A DNA stretch of 8,576 nt from Chromatiaceae bacterium (GCA_016880695.1 JAEHCY010000378.1:1-8576); one strand, 5' to 3'. Counted from the stretch's first letter, positions 1 to 7,549 are shown. The notes: generated from the letters alone by a model not told the origin. Made by a program: numbers and translations.

Positions 1-58
1 CTACTCACTTCGGAAGCGCCATCGGACCGCTGATTGGTACCTCTGAGCACCTATGGTT

Positions 59-2197
59 TCAGTTCTCGGTCGGGATTGGGGCAGCGTCCTGGAGTGGCCC
101 TGTCACGAACCGGACGTGGAGCCAGTCACAGCTCAGGTTCCCGGATTTATCGGCGGCCAGCGAGAGCAACCCCTCAACCTCGGGGTGCGGAATCGCCACA
201 TCGGTAGCTAGGCCATCGGGTGCCAGGATACCGGAGAAAACCTCCTCACCGCGGACACTCACCCTCACTTTCACGCCGTCGGCATCGGCGCAGCGCCACT
301 TCTCCTCTGCTGGCACCGACAGGCTGATCTGGCGGACCCCCTCAGCGCCCCAGCGCCCGAAGCCATAGGTTGCCCGGGTCGGGCGGTTCTCTCCCGGGTG
401 GATCAGCACCTGATCCTCGTCCCCTCGGCTGACCATGCCTCCGACGTCGCCCAGCTCGAAAAAGCCCGTTGCGTGAATGAGGTCCGTGAATCGGTAGTGC
501 GCCCTCCAATCGGGATAGACGTCAGTCAAGGACTCCAGGAGAGAGCGCAATTCGGCAAAGGTGAATGCGCGGGTCCTCCTGTAAACCCGGGCAACGAACC
601 CGTCCATGGGGTAGGTCTCTGATAGCGCAACGTAGGCAGCCCCGATTCCCGATCCGTTGAAGATCTCCTCGGCCGGAATCGTGATGACCCGCTGGTCCGC
701 GGGGGCGACGTGGGTCTGGGCCGGGGCGGTTGAGACCGCGTATGCCGCAGCCAACGAATGGAGGTCGAAACGGTCTCTCTTGTCGATGTGGGAGACCGCT
801 TGAAAATAGGGCTGTAGTGTCCCGCCGGCTACCGAATCGAGGATGTCGGCATTCAGAGAGAGGCTGGATGCGAAGATCGCGACGCGATCTCCCTTGTTCA
901 GGACGCGTCGGATGTCGTGCTCGAGCCTGGAGTACTGCTCAAGATTGGGGGACCTGAGCGGATAGCAGTGGCTCTCCGGCAGTAACCTGCTCACCAAGCC
1001 CACCGGTCGCACGAAGCTGTTTACGAAGGAAAGCAGGAACAGGCTCGCGATGGCGAGCGCGAAGCTCCGGAGGACGACCCGATTTCGGAGCCGCCCCAGT
1101 ATTAACATTAACCCGAGCGCCGCCAGGCAGAACAGCCAAACCCCGAGCGGAAGAAAATGATGGATGCCGAATTCCTGGGTGCGTGTGAACAGTGCCGTGA
1201 GGACCAGGGCATTGATCACCAGGAACAGGGTGGGGATGCGGAATCGACGGCTGAACAAGCCCCCCACCGCTCCGATCGCGGCGAACAACAGCAGGAGGGG
1301 TCCGAAATGACGGTAGAACGAGCGAACGTGGGTTGGAAAATCGACCTGATAGGCGCTGAAGATATCGGCGTAGTCGGTGCTCAGCGCCTGCTCGACCAGG
1401 CCCCGTTGCACTAAGGTGGCGCAAAGGACGCTGATCATCCCGACCACGAGGAAGTTGCGCAACAGATCCCAGGGAAACAGGCCGCGCCGTTCCGGTGCGA
1501 GGCGCCTGTGCGCGAAGTGCTGGATCAGTGCAGTGGTCCCGGCAGCGATTACCAGCGCCACCAGCGCGTAGGCGTACCATTTCCTCAGCAGAAAGGGCAG
1601 CCATAGCAGAACGCCGGCAACCACGAGGTGCTTCCAGGGTAACCTGCCGGCGACATCTTCCCTGAAGAAAAGCACCGACAGTGCTACCAAGGGGAGGCAG
1701 CCGACGATGTCCGGATGGCCTCGAAGGGTCGGTATCCAGAACGGTGGGAAGCTGATCGCTGTGAGCACCAGCAGCCAAGAGATCTCCCGCGGGAGGGGCA
1801 GCTCGAATCGCTTAGCTAGCGATCCGATTAGGTGTGTGGTGAGCAGCGCCACAGGCACGAGATAGAGCGAAGCGATAGCCGCGATGTAGCCGGCCCGGGA
1901 CCCTTGAAAGGCAAGCTTAAACGGCTGCAAGGGAATGACGGGGACGAAATTGTATTCGCTGATGCGGAGATCCCGAATCATGCCCTGTAGCCATGACCGA
2001 AAGTTGGATATTCCGTCCAGGAAATGGGCATATAAGCCCCAGTAGCCGCGGAAATCCCAGAAGTAGATCGGATCCTCGCGAACCACGTAGGCGGCCGCGA
2101 AGGCCGCGGCGGCCGTGCAGCAGAAAAATACGAAAGCGGGGTAGCAGCAGCGATTCTGCGTTACGGCGGATTCAGGAAGGCCGTTCAATCGTGCCAC
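59..2197 (-). CDS. GT-C-like polytopic membrane glycosyltransferase with large periplasmic C-terminal domain
   Basis: Predicted inner-membrane protein of 712 aa from a GTG start at 2197. The open frame continues upstream to 2299, but that part lies inside the GT2 gene and reads as a low-quality Arg/Ser-rich tail. A TTG at 2188 is an alternative start. The first membrane span is about residues 20-39, followed by a short acidic periplasmic loop (Glu41, Asp42, Asp48 in EDPIYFWDF) of the type that holds catalytic acids in GT-C enzymes. Several further spans run to about residue 396, with an HPD motif at 161-163 and GIHHFLP near 345. Residues ~397-712 are soluble. The last ~110 (from about 595) have a beta-rich pattern recalling NPCBM-type carbohydrate-binding modules. 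GT-C enzymes use polyprenyl-phosphate sugars in the periplasm. The start overlaps the 3' end of the GT2 gene by 26 bp, implying translational coupling. The acceptor is unknown, and the GT-C assignment rests on topology and motifs only. Confidence 0.78.
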   Translation of the reverse strand: MARLNGLPESAVTQNRCCYPAFVFFCCTAAAAFAAAYVVREDPIYFWDFRGYWGLYAHFLDGISNFRSWLQGMIRDLRISEYNFVPVIPLQPFKLAFQGSRAGYIAAIASLYLVPVALLTTHLIGSLAKRFELPLPREISWLLVLTAISFPPFWIPTLRGHPDIVGCLPLVALSVLFFREDVAGRLPWKHLVVAGVLLWLPFLLRKWYAYALVALVIAAGTTALIQHFAHRRLAPERRGLFPWDLLRNFLVVGMISVLCATLVQRGLVEQALSTDYADIFSAYQVDFPTHVRSFYRHFGPLLLLFAAIGAVGGLFSRRFRIPTLFLVINALVLTALFTRTQEFGIHHFLPLGVWLFCLAALGLMLILGRLRNRVVLRSFALAIASLFLLSFVNSFVRPVGLVSRLLPESHCYPLRSPNLEQYSRLEHDIRRVLNKGDRVAIFASSLSLNADILDSVAGGTLQPYFQAVSHIDKRDRFDLHSLAAAYAVSTAPAQTHVAPADQRVITIPAEEIFNGSGIGAAYVALSETYPMDGFVARVYRRTRAFTFAELRSLLESLTDVYPDWRAHYRFTDLIHATGFFELGDVGGMVSRGDEDQVLIHPGENRPTRATYGFGRWGAEGVRQISLSVPAEEKWRCADADGVKVRVSVRGEEVFSGILAPDGLATDVAIPHPEVEGLLSLAADKSGNLSCDWLHVRFVTGPLQDAAPIPTEN

Positions 2198-3179
2198 CCG
2201 CAGTGAGCGCTCCCTCGCCGTTGATCCCTGCGGGCGCGTTGGTTTTCCGCTCGATGATGAAGCGCGGGCGGTGCTTCGTCTCCAGGTACACCTTGCCAAG
2301 GTATTCCCCGAGCAGGCCGAGGGAGAAGAGCTGGATGCCGCTGAAGAAACTCATCGGTACGACCACGGAGGCCCAGCCCGGCAGATATCGGTCGGTGAAT
2401 ACCCGCACGAACAATGCCCAGAGCCCGACCAAGAGCGAAGAGAGCGCTAGCAGTATCCCCGTCAGGGTAATCCAGCGCAGCGGTGCCACGCTGAAGGAGG
2501 TGATGCCCTCCAAGGCCAACGCGAGCATCTTGCGGAGCGGATACTTGGACTCCCCGGCAAGGCGCGGGTGTCGGTCGTAGGTTACCGTGCGGGTTGCAAG
2601 CCCGAGCAAGGGGATGATTCCGCGCAGGAACAGATTGACCTCGCCGAATTCCCTCAGCGCCTCGATCGCTTGGCGCGACATCAGCCGGTAGTCGGCATGG
2701 TTGAAGACCACGTTGACACCCAGCGCCCGCAACAATCGGTAGTAGCCCTGCGCAGAGAGCCGCTTGAAGGTCGTGTCCACCGTGCGGCCGGCCCGAACGC
2801 CGTAGACGATGTCGGCGCCTTCGCGGTGCGCCAGCAGCATTTGTCGCATGGCTCCGAGGTCGTCCTGAAGGTCCGCGTCGATGCTGATCAGCACCTCCCC
2901 GGGTGTGCTCAGGAGTCCCGCCAGCAAGGCGTTCTGATGGCCGACGTTGCGCGCTAGCTTGATACCGCTACAGTCGCCGCTCTCGCGCGCAAGCCGCTCG
3001 ATGATGGACCAGGTTTCGTCTCGCGACCCGTCGTCGACGAAGACCACGCCACTGTTGGCGCTGATCAGGCCCTCCTTGGCCAACTCGACGAGCCGCTCGC
3101 GCAGCCGGCGGGCCGTCTCTGGTAGTGCTGCCTGTTCGTTGAAGCAGGGAACGACGATGTTGAGCGTGACCGGGTCCAT
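2172..3179 (-). CDS. Family 2 glycosyltransferase, polyprenyl-phosphate sugar synthase (GtrB/ArnC/DPM1-like)
   Basis: Protein of 335 aa from the ATG at 3179. The open frame extends upstream to 3410, but the family's N-terminus begins at LNIVVPCFNE (residues 6-15), so the upstream 77 codons are rejected. The GT-A fold has VDDGSRDET at 48-56, the metal-binding DAD at 101-103 followed by LQDD, and conserved NVGHQNAL at 78-85. SKYPLRKM at 211-218 precedes two membrane spans at about 236-258 and 272-294. This layout matches enzymes that move a sugar from a nucleotide donor to undecaprenyl or dolichyl phosphate on the cytoplasmic face. The sugar cannot be read from the sequence. The next gene encodes a GT-C-like protein that could use the product. 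In GtrA-GtrB-Gtr systems a small flippase accompanies this pair; none is visible here, so one may lie beyond position 1. Confidence 0.9.
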   Translation of the reverse strand: MDPVTLNIVVPCFNEQAALPETARRLRERLVELAKEGLISANSGVVFVDDGSRDETWSIIERLARESGDCSGIKLARNVGHQNALLAGLLSTPGEVLISIDADLQDDLGAMRQMLLAHREGADIVYGVRAGRTVDTTFKRLSAQGYYRLLRALGVNVVFNHADYRLMSRQAIEALREFGEVNLFLRGIIPLLGLATRTVTYDRHPRLAGESKYPLRKMLALALEGITSFSVAPLRWITLTGILLALSSLLVGLWALFVRVFTDRYLPGWASVVVPMSFFSGIQLFSLGLLGEYLGKVYLETKHRPRFIIERKTNAPAGINGEGALTAGGTIERPS

Positions 3180-3226
3180 CGATATCTGACCTGAGATACG
3201 CCTACCCTCGCAGCGGATATGGGCGC

Positions 3227-3255
3227 ATCCTAGCGGCGAGGAGGGTAACCGGCAA
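3227..3255 (-). promoter_or_regulatory. Candidate sigma-70 promoter for the glycosyltransferase pair
   Basis: Read on the minus strand, a -35 element TTGCCG (3255-3250) and a -10 element TAGGAT (3232-3227) are separated by 17 bp. Each matches 4 of 6 consensus bases. Transcription would start near 3220, leaving a leader of about 41 nt before the GT2 ATG. The -35 lies inside an inverted repeat that could be an operator. This is a prediction by eye only. Confidence 0.4.
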
Positions 3256-3280
3256 GGTGTGTGGGCGGTCGCTTGCCGGT
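3248..3280. repeat. Perfect 9-bp inverted repeat in the divergent intergenic region
   Basis: ACCGGCAAG at 3248-3256 and CTTGCCGGT at 3272-3280 are exact reverse complements separated by 15 bp. The repeat sits between two divergent transcription units and overlaps the -35 of the candidate minus-strand promoter. It could be a repressor or activator site, or a hairpin in a longer transcript. The centre-to-centre distance of about 24 bp is compatible with two sites roughly two helical turns apart. No regulator gene is adjacent. Confidence 0.6.
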
Positions 3281-3312
3281 CCTGCAGCTTCTCTCCAAAC
3301 CGCACCCTGGCG

Positions 3313-3341
3313 TTGTCCCTGCGCAGCGCCGGGCGGAGAAT
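3313..3341 (+). promoter_or_regulatory. Candidate sigma-70 promoter for uup
   Basis: A -35 TTGTCC (3313-3318) and a -10 GAGAAT (3336-3341) are spaced 17 bp apart, each 4/6 to consensus. The start of transcription would fall near 3348, giving a short leader of about 37 nt before the uup ATG. Support is weak because such matches are common by chance. Confidence 0.3.
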
Positions 3342-3384
3342 GCTCGCCTCGAACGGACGTTTCTCTTTCCCAATTGCCGACGCC

Positions 3385-5289
3385 ATGGCCGTGCTGATTC
3401 TGCGTGACATCCATCTGAGCTACGGCTCGCCACCACTGCTGGAGAAGGTCAGCCTCAACCTCGAGCGCGGGGAACGGGCGTGCCTGATCGGCCGCAATGG
3501 CACCGGGAAGACGAGCCTGTTGCGGATCATTGCCGGCGAGGTCGAGTCCGATGGGGGTCAGCGCATCCTTGACGAGGGGGCCCGCGTGGCCCTGCTCACC
3601 CAGGAGGTTCCCCCCGGTCTCGTGGGCTCGGTGTTCGATGTGGTGGCGGGGGGGCTGGGTGATCTGGCGGATCTGGTCCGCCGCTACCACGAGGCGAGCC
3701 GCGCCCTGGGCCAGGGGGAGGCGGGGGCGCTGGGGCGCCTCGCCGAGCTGCAGCACCGGTTGGAGGCGACCGGCGGTTGGGCCATCGAGCAGCGGGTGGA
3801 GGCGGTGCTCTCCCGTCTGGGACTGGACTCCGAGGGGACCTTCGAGGCCCTCTCCGGTGGGCTGCAGCGGCGGGTGCTCCTCGCCCGGGCGCTGGTGCGG
3901 GAGCCGGAGCTGCTGTTGCTCGACGAGCCGACCAACCACCTCGACATCGAGGCCATCGCCTGGCTGGAGGAGTTCCTGGCCGACTACGGCGGGGCGCTTC
4001 TGTTCGTCACCCACGATCGGATTTTCCTGCGCCGTCTGGCGACCCGGATACTGGAGCTGGATCGGGGTGTGCTCACGGACTGGCCGGGGGATTACGACAA
4101 CTATCTGCGCCGCCGCGAGGAGCGGCGCCACGCCGAGGCCCTCGCCAACGCGCGCTTCGAGCGCAAGCTCTCGGAGGAGGAGGTGTGGATCCGCCAAGGG
4201 ATCAAGGCGCGGCGCACCCGTAACGAGGGGCGCGTGCGTTCACTCGAGGCCATGCGCGAGGAGCGCCGTCGCTGGCGGGCGCAGCCCGGTCAGGCGCGGA
4301 TGATCTTGCAGGAGGCGGAGCGATCGGGGAGGCTGGTGGTGGAGGCGGAGGACCTGAGCTACGCCTGGGAGGGCAAGCCGGTGGTGCGCGAGCTGAGTAC
4401 TCTGATCCTGCGCGGGGATCGGGTCGGCATCATGGGGCCCAACGGTTGTGGCAAGACCACCCTGTTGCGGTTGCTGCTCGGGGATCTAACGGCGGAAAGC
4501 GGCCGGGTGCGCCACGGCACCAATCTGGAGATCGCCTACTTCGATCAGATGCGCGGTCAGTTGCAGGAGGACAAGAGCGTGCAGGAGAACCTGGCGGGCG
4601 GCAGCGACAAGATCTCCGTCGGCGGGTCGAGCAAACATGTGCTCTCTTATCTTAAGGATTTTCTGTTCACCCCGGAGCGGGCACGTCAGCCGGTGCGGGC
4701 CCTCTCCGGAGGTGAGCGCAACCGGCTCCTATTGGCGAAGCTCTTTACCCGGCCCGCCAATGTGCTGGTGCTTGATGAGCCCACCAACGATCTCGATGCC
4801 GAGACCCTCGAGCTCCTCGAGGAGCTGCTCGGGGAGTTCCAGGGTACGCTCCTGATCGTGAGCCATGATCGCGCGCTGCTGAACAACGTGGTCACCAGCA
4901 CGCTGGTGTTCGAAGGCCAGGGAGTGGTGCGCGAGTACGTGGGGGGTTATGACGACTGGCTGCGCCAGCGCCCGCCGCCCCCAACCCCCAGCGCGCCGAA
5001 ACGGACCATGGTTGGTGCGCCTGCGGCGCGTCCCGAGCCCAGGTCGACCTCGGTGCGGTTGAGCTTCAAGGAGCAGCGGGAGCTCGAGGCGCTGCCGGCT
5101 CGTATCGAGGCCCTGGATGCGGAGCTCGAAGCGCTCCGCCAGCGGTTGTCGGACCCCGGCTTCTATCAACAGGGGGGCGAAGCGGTGGCAGCCGCGACCG
5201 CCCGATTACAGGGGCTGGAGACGGAGCTCGAGGGGGCCTACGCCCGCTGGGAGGCGATGGAAACCCGCCAGGCGCCGGCTGGGCGCTGA
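3385..5289 (+). CDS. uup: ABC-F family ATPase Uup
   Basis: Soluble twin-cassette ATPase of 634 aa, essentially the length of E. coli Uup (635 aa). The ATG at 3385 is chosen because MAVLILRDIHLSYG aligns with the Uup N-terminus. An in-frame ATG at 3340 would add 15 residues, and no strong Shine-Dalgarno settles the choice. NBD1 has Walker A GRNGTGKTS at 36-44, signature LSGGL at 156-160, Walker B with Glu181 and switch His210. The inter-domain linker (about 241-315) carries EEVWIRQGIKARRTRNEGRVR, almost as in E. coli. NBD2 has Walker A GPNGCGKTT at 351-359, LSGGE at 440-444, Glu465 and His494. A Pro/Ala-rich tether (about 529-555) leads to a charged coiled-coil C-terminal domain (about 560-626), which in Uup binds DNA. 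Uup lacks membrane spans and is linked in E. coli to ribosome function and suppression of transposon precise excision. The gene appears complete. Confidence 0.96.
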   Translation: MAVLILRDIHLSYGSPPLLEKVSLNLERGERACLIGRNGTGKTSLLRIIAGEVESDGGQRILDEGARVALLTQEVPPGLVGSVFDVVAGGLGDLADLVRRYHEASRALGQGEAGALGRLAELQHRLEATGGWAIEQRVEAVLSRLGLDSEGTFEALSGGLQRRVLLARALVREPELLLLDEPTNHLDIEAIAWLEEFLADYGGALLFVTHDRIFLRRLATRILELDRGVLTDWPGDYDNYLRRREERRHAEALANARFERKLSEEEVWIRQGIKARRTRNEGRVRSLEAMREERRRWRAQPGQARMILQEAERSGRLVVEAEDLSYAWEGKPVVRELSTLILRGDRVGIMGPNGCGKTTLLRLLLGDLTAESGRVRHGTNLEIAYFDQMRGQLQEDKSVQENLAGGSDKISVGGSSKHVLSYLKDFLFTPERARQPVRALSGGERNRLLLAKLFTRPANVLVLDEPTNDLDAETLELLEELLGEFQGTLLIVSHDRALLNNVVTSTLVFEGQGVVREYVGGYDDWLRQRPPPPTPSAPKRTMVGAPAARPEPRSTSVRLSFKEQRELEALPARIEALDAELEALRQRLSDPGFYQQGGEAVAAATARLQGLETELEGAYARWEAMETRQAPAGR

Positions 5290-5309
5290 CCGCCCTCTCC
5301 CTGGTCAGC
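5285..5309 (+). terminator. Hairpin overlapping the uup stop codon, possible weak terminator
   Basis: GCTGACC (5285-5291) and GGTCAGC (5303-5309) are perfect complements around an 11-nt loop, and the uup TGA (5287-5289) lies in the left arm. No T-tract follows, so it is not a canonical intrinsic terminator. It may protect the 3' end or slow read-through into the ATPase gene. Confidence 0.35.
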
Positions 5310-5355
5310 ACGGGAGTCGATGCCGTACCATGCGCGCCTGGCGAAGGGTCGCTTT

Positions 5356-5387
5356 CCCTGTGGCAGGGCGGCGAGGGGAGAACCCCT
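5356..5387 (+). promoter_or_regulatory. Tandem small hairpins just upstream of the ATPase start
   Basis: CCCTG/CAGGG (5356-5360 with 5364-5368, 3-nt loop) is followed by AGGGG/CCCCT (5374-5378 with 5383-5387, loop AGAA). The second ends immediately before the purine-rich stretch GGAGTGAG (5388-5395) that may serve as ribosome-binding site for the GTG at 5404. They could affect initiation or mRNA stability. No regulator is suggested by the sequence. Confidence 0.35.
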
Positions 5388-5403
5388 GGAGTGAGCGAGC
5401 ACC

Positions 5404-6258
5404 GTGAAACTAAGCCTTGAGGAGTTCCGGGACTGGAAGAACAAATCCGTGACCCTGCTCGGTATGTCGGGCGTGGGGAAAACCCGCCTGTCGAACCGGT
5501 TGCGGCGCTACAACTGGTTTCACTACTCCGGGGACTACCGCATCGGTACCCGTTATCTGGATGAGCCGATCCTCGATCTGATCAAGCAGCAGGCCATGCA
5601 GGTGCCTTTCCTCAAGGATCTGTTGCGCCGCGACTGGATCTCGATTCGTAACAACATCAGTGTCGATGATCTGGGTCCCGTGCTGAGCTTTGTCGGCATG
5701 CTAGGCAATCCGGAGAGCGGCGGTCTGCCGCTGAAGGAGTTCAATCGCCGTCAGGCCCTGTATCGCCAGGCCGAGATCGACGCCATGAAAAGCGTGCCGG
5801 AGTTCATCCGCAAGGCTCGGGAGATCTACGGCTACCAGCACTTCGTCAACGACGTGGGCGGGAGTCTATGTGAGCTCGAAGATAGCTCGGTCATCGAGCT
5901 GTTGGTCAAGCACACCCTGATCCTCTACGTCCAGGTTCCACTGGAGGACGAAGAGGTGCTGATCGCGCGCGCCGAGGCGGACCCCAAGCCGCTCTACTAT
6001 CGCCCCGCGTTTCTGCGCGACGCGGTCGAGGACTACCTGCGCCTGCGGGGCCTGGAGTATGTGGCCCAGATCGACCCGGTGGACTTCACGCGCTGGGTAT
6101 TCCCGCGCCTGTTCCACTCTCGTATCCCCCGTTACGAGGCGATTGCCCGACCCCACGGCTATAGCGTCATGTCCACGGAGATTGCCGAGATGCGCGACGA
6201 GCAGGATTTTCTCGCCCTGCTGGAGTTGGCTATCGGGCGCAAGCGCGACGACTTCTGA
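5404..6258 (+). CDS. Uncharacterised P-loop ATPase/kinase-like protein preceding metA
   Basis: Soluble protein of 284 aa starting at a GTG. An in-frame stop at 5392-5394 leaves this as the only upstream start. A strong Walker A (GMSGVGKT, residues 20-27) follows a hydrophobic beta strand. A small-kinase-like pattern follows: HYSGDYRIGTRYLD at 40-53 resembles the nucleotide/shikimate-kinase region after the P-loop, and FVNDVGGSLCEL at 147-158 may be a Walker B-like strand with Asp150. A second core strand (TLILYVQVPL, 171-180) precedes a charged segment with EDEEVLIARAEADPKPLYYRP. No membrane span or signal peptide is seen. I recognise the general type, a conserved P-loop protein sometimes annotated simply as ATPase, but know no substrate. 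It ends 75 bp before metA on the same strand, so co-transcription is plausible, but a role in methionine synthesis is only an inference from position. Confidence 0.85.
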   Translation: MKLSLEEFRDWKNKSVTLLGMSGVGKTRLSNRLRRYNWFHYSGDYRIGTRYLDEPILDLIKQQAMQVPFLKDLLRRDWISIRNNISVDDLGPVLSFVGMLGNPESGGLPLKEFNRRQALYRQAEIDAMKSVPEFIRKAREIYGYQHFVNDVGGSLCELEDSSVIELLVKHTLILYVQVPLEDEEVLIARAEADPKPLYYRPAFLRDAVEDYLRLRGLEYVAQIDPVDFTRWVFPRLFHSRIPRYEAIARPHGYSVMSTEIAEMRDEQDFLALLELAIGRKRDDF

Positions 6259-6260
6259 GA

Positions 6261-6300
6261 GGTTGTGGATCAATCCGCGCGCCAGGATTTATTCACAACC
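6261..6300 (+). promoter_or_regulatory. Imperfect 16-bp inverted repeat upstream of metA
   Basis: Arms at 6261-6276 (GGTTGTGGATCAATCC) and 6285-6300 (GGATTTATTCACAACC) match at 14 of 16 positions around the 8-nt loop GCGCGCCA. It starts two bases after the ATPase stop and has no T-tract directly after it. It may be an operator for methionine control, an mRNA hairpin between the two genes, or an attenuator. It does not look like the E. coli MetJ met-box (AGACGTCT repeats). Confidence 0.55.
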
Positions 6301-6304
6301 GATT

Positions 6305-6320
6305 GAAAAATAGATTTTTC
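6305..6320 (+). promoter_or_regulatory. AT-rich perfect palindrome next to the metA ribosome-binding site
   Basis: GAAAAAT and ATTTTTC are perfect 7-bp arms around AG. The right arm ends three bases before the GGTGA (6323-6327) that serves as Shine-Dalgarno for the metA ATG at 6334 (6-nt spacing). The AT-rich block contrasts with its GC-rich surroundings. It could be a transcription-factor site or part of a promoter as well as an RNA hairpin. Confidence 0.5.
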
Positions 6321-6333
6321 TTGGTGAATCGCA

Positions 6334-7407
6334 ATGCCCTTGGTCAACCATACCAACCTTCCCACCTTTGCGCGGCTGCGCGAAGAGGGCCAAGTAGTCC
6401 TGGACCCCGAGCGGGCACTCCACCAGGACATCCGGGAGCTCCACATCGGGCTGCTCAACATGATGCCCGATGCGGCGCTCGAGGCCACCGAGCGGCAGTT
6501 CTTCCGCCTGGTGGGGGAGAGCAATCCCATCGCCCAGTTCTACATGCATCCCTTCACGCTGGCGGAGCTGCCGCGCGGGGCGGTGGCCCGCGAGCACATC
6601 GCCCAGTACTACGAGCCCTTCGGTCGGCTGCGTGAGGAAGGGCTCGATGGGCTGATCATCACCGGTGCCAACGTCACCCATCCCGACTTTGCCCAGGAGG
6701 CCTTCTGGGGGCCACTGGTCGAGGTGTTTGACTGGGCGGTGGAGAATGTCACCTCCACCCTCTGCTCCTGCCTGGCGACCCATGCCGTCATGCAGTTCCG
6801 CTACGGCCAACGGCGGCAGCGCCTGCCGGCGAAGCGCTGGGGGGTGTTCCCGCACCGGGTCATGGATCCCCGCCATCCCCTGGTTTATGACGTCAACACC
6901 CTGTTCGACGTGCCCCATTCCCGCTTCAACGAGATCACCCGCGAGCAGGTCGAGGCGGAGGGGGCGCATGTGTTGGCGGAGAGCGCGGTGGCCGGGGTGC
7001 ATTTGGCGGTCAGCGAGGATCGCTTTCGCATCGTCTTCCTACAGGGGCACCCTGAGTACGACACCGTTTCGCTGCTTAAGGAGTACAAGCGCGAGGTGCT
7101 GCGTTTTGCCCACGGGCACCGCCGCGACTACCCGCCGGTCCCGGAAAACTACCTCGGACTGCAGGAACAGGCGGTGCTGCAGGAGTTCGCGGAGCGAATC
7201 CTCGAGTCCCGGGATCGGGGCCGGCCGATCCCAGAGTTCCCCGAGTCTCTGGTTTCCCAGCGGCTGGACAACACCTGGCACGACACCGGCGAGGGCGTGG
7301 TGGGGAATTGGATCGGCAAGGTCTACCAGCTCACCCATAGCGACCGTAAGATTCCCTTCATGGAGGGCGTCGACCCCTCCGATCCCCTCGGCCTGAGATT
7401 CGCCTAG
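6334..7407 (+). CDS. metA: Homoserine O-succinyltransferase (MetA family, long variant)
   Basis: Cytoplasmic enzyme of 357 aa that acylates L-homoserine, the first committed step of methionine synthesis. Start ATG at 6334 with GGTGA at 6323-6327. Aligned by eye to E. coli MetA (309 aa), the catalytic Cys142 corresponds to Cys146 in STLCSCLATHA, and the His/Glu pair corresponds to His239 and Glu241 in GHPEYD. Substrate-contact residues Lys163, Ser192 and Arg249 correspond to Lys167, Ser196 and Arg253, all conserved. Position 111, which is Gly in succinyl-CoA and Glu in acetyl-CoA enzymes, aligns with Thr115 in TGANVTH. The protein is about 48 aa longer than E. coli MetA, mostly from insertions and a longer C-terminal part. 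Succinyl-CoA is the likelier donor because Glu is absent, but the acyl group is not proven. The metA symbol is safe at family level. Confidence 0.94.
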   Translation: MPLVNHTNLPTFARLREEGQVVLDPERALHQDIRELHIGLLNMMPDAALEATERQFFRLVGESNPIAQFYMHPFTLAELPRGAVAREHIAQYYEPFGRLREEGLDGLIITGANVTHPDFAQEAFWGPLVEVFDWAVENVTSTLCSCLATHAVMQFRYGQRRQRLPAKRWGVFPHRVMDPRHPLVYDVNTLFDVPHSRFNEITREQVEAEGAHVLAESAVAGVHLAVSEDRFRIVFLQGHPEYDTVSLLKEYKREVLRFAHGHRRDYPPVPENYLGLQEQAVLQEFAERILESRDRGRPIPEFPESLVSQRLDNTWHDTGEGVVGNWIGKVYQLTHSDRKIPFMEGVDPSDPLGLRFA

Positions 7408-7480
7408 GACGCGAACCGGCGATCGCCTACCCCGGGGTACTCGCCCTCCCTGTCCTCCCAGGGCAATTCGGCTCGGTCTT

Positions 7481-7540
7481 TGTTGTGCTTCCTGCGCCGG
7501 GGGTGACGACATCACCCTTGTCTGAAGCAAAAATACAACA
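7481..7540 (+). terminator. Compound stem-loop downstream of metA, possible terminator or 3' structure
   Basis: Three nested helices can form. TGTTGT (7481-7486) pairs with ACAACA (7535-7540), GCTTC (7487-7491) pairs with GAAGC (7524-7528), and GGGTGA (7501-7506) pairs with TCACCC (7512-7517) around CGACA. An A-rich bulge (7529-7534) separates the outer two. The inner hairpin is followed only by TTGTCT, so if it terminates metA transcription it is a weak intrinsic terminator. The structure ends just before the promoter at 7551. Confidence 0.4.
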
Positions 7541-7549
7541 GGATGCGGA

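Noticed and set aside
939..1778. Minus-strand 279-codon frame within the GT-C-like gene
   Set aside because: Shadow frame of the membrane protein gene; it has no membrane or domain pattern.
3180..3410. N-terminal extension of the GT2 gene
   Set aside because: It would cross the divergent promoter region and overlap the uup start; the family N-terminus fits the ATG at 3179.
3202..4197. Minus-strand 331-codon frame opposite uup
   Set aside because: Antisense shadow of a highly conserved uup coding region.
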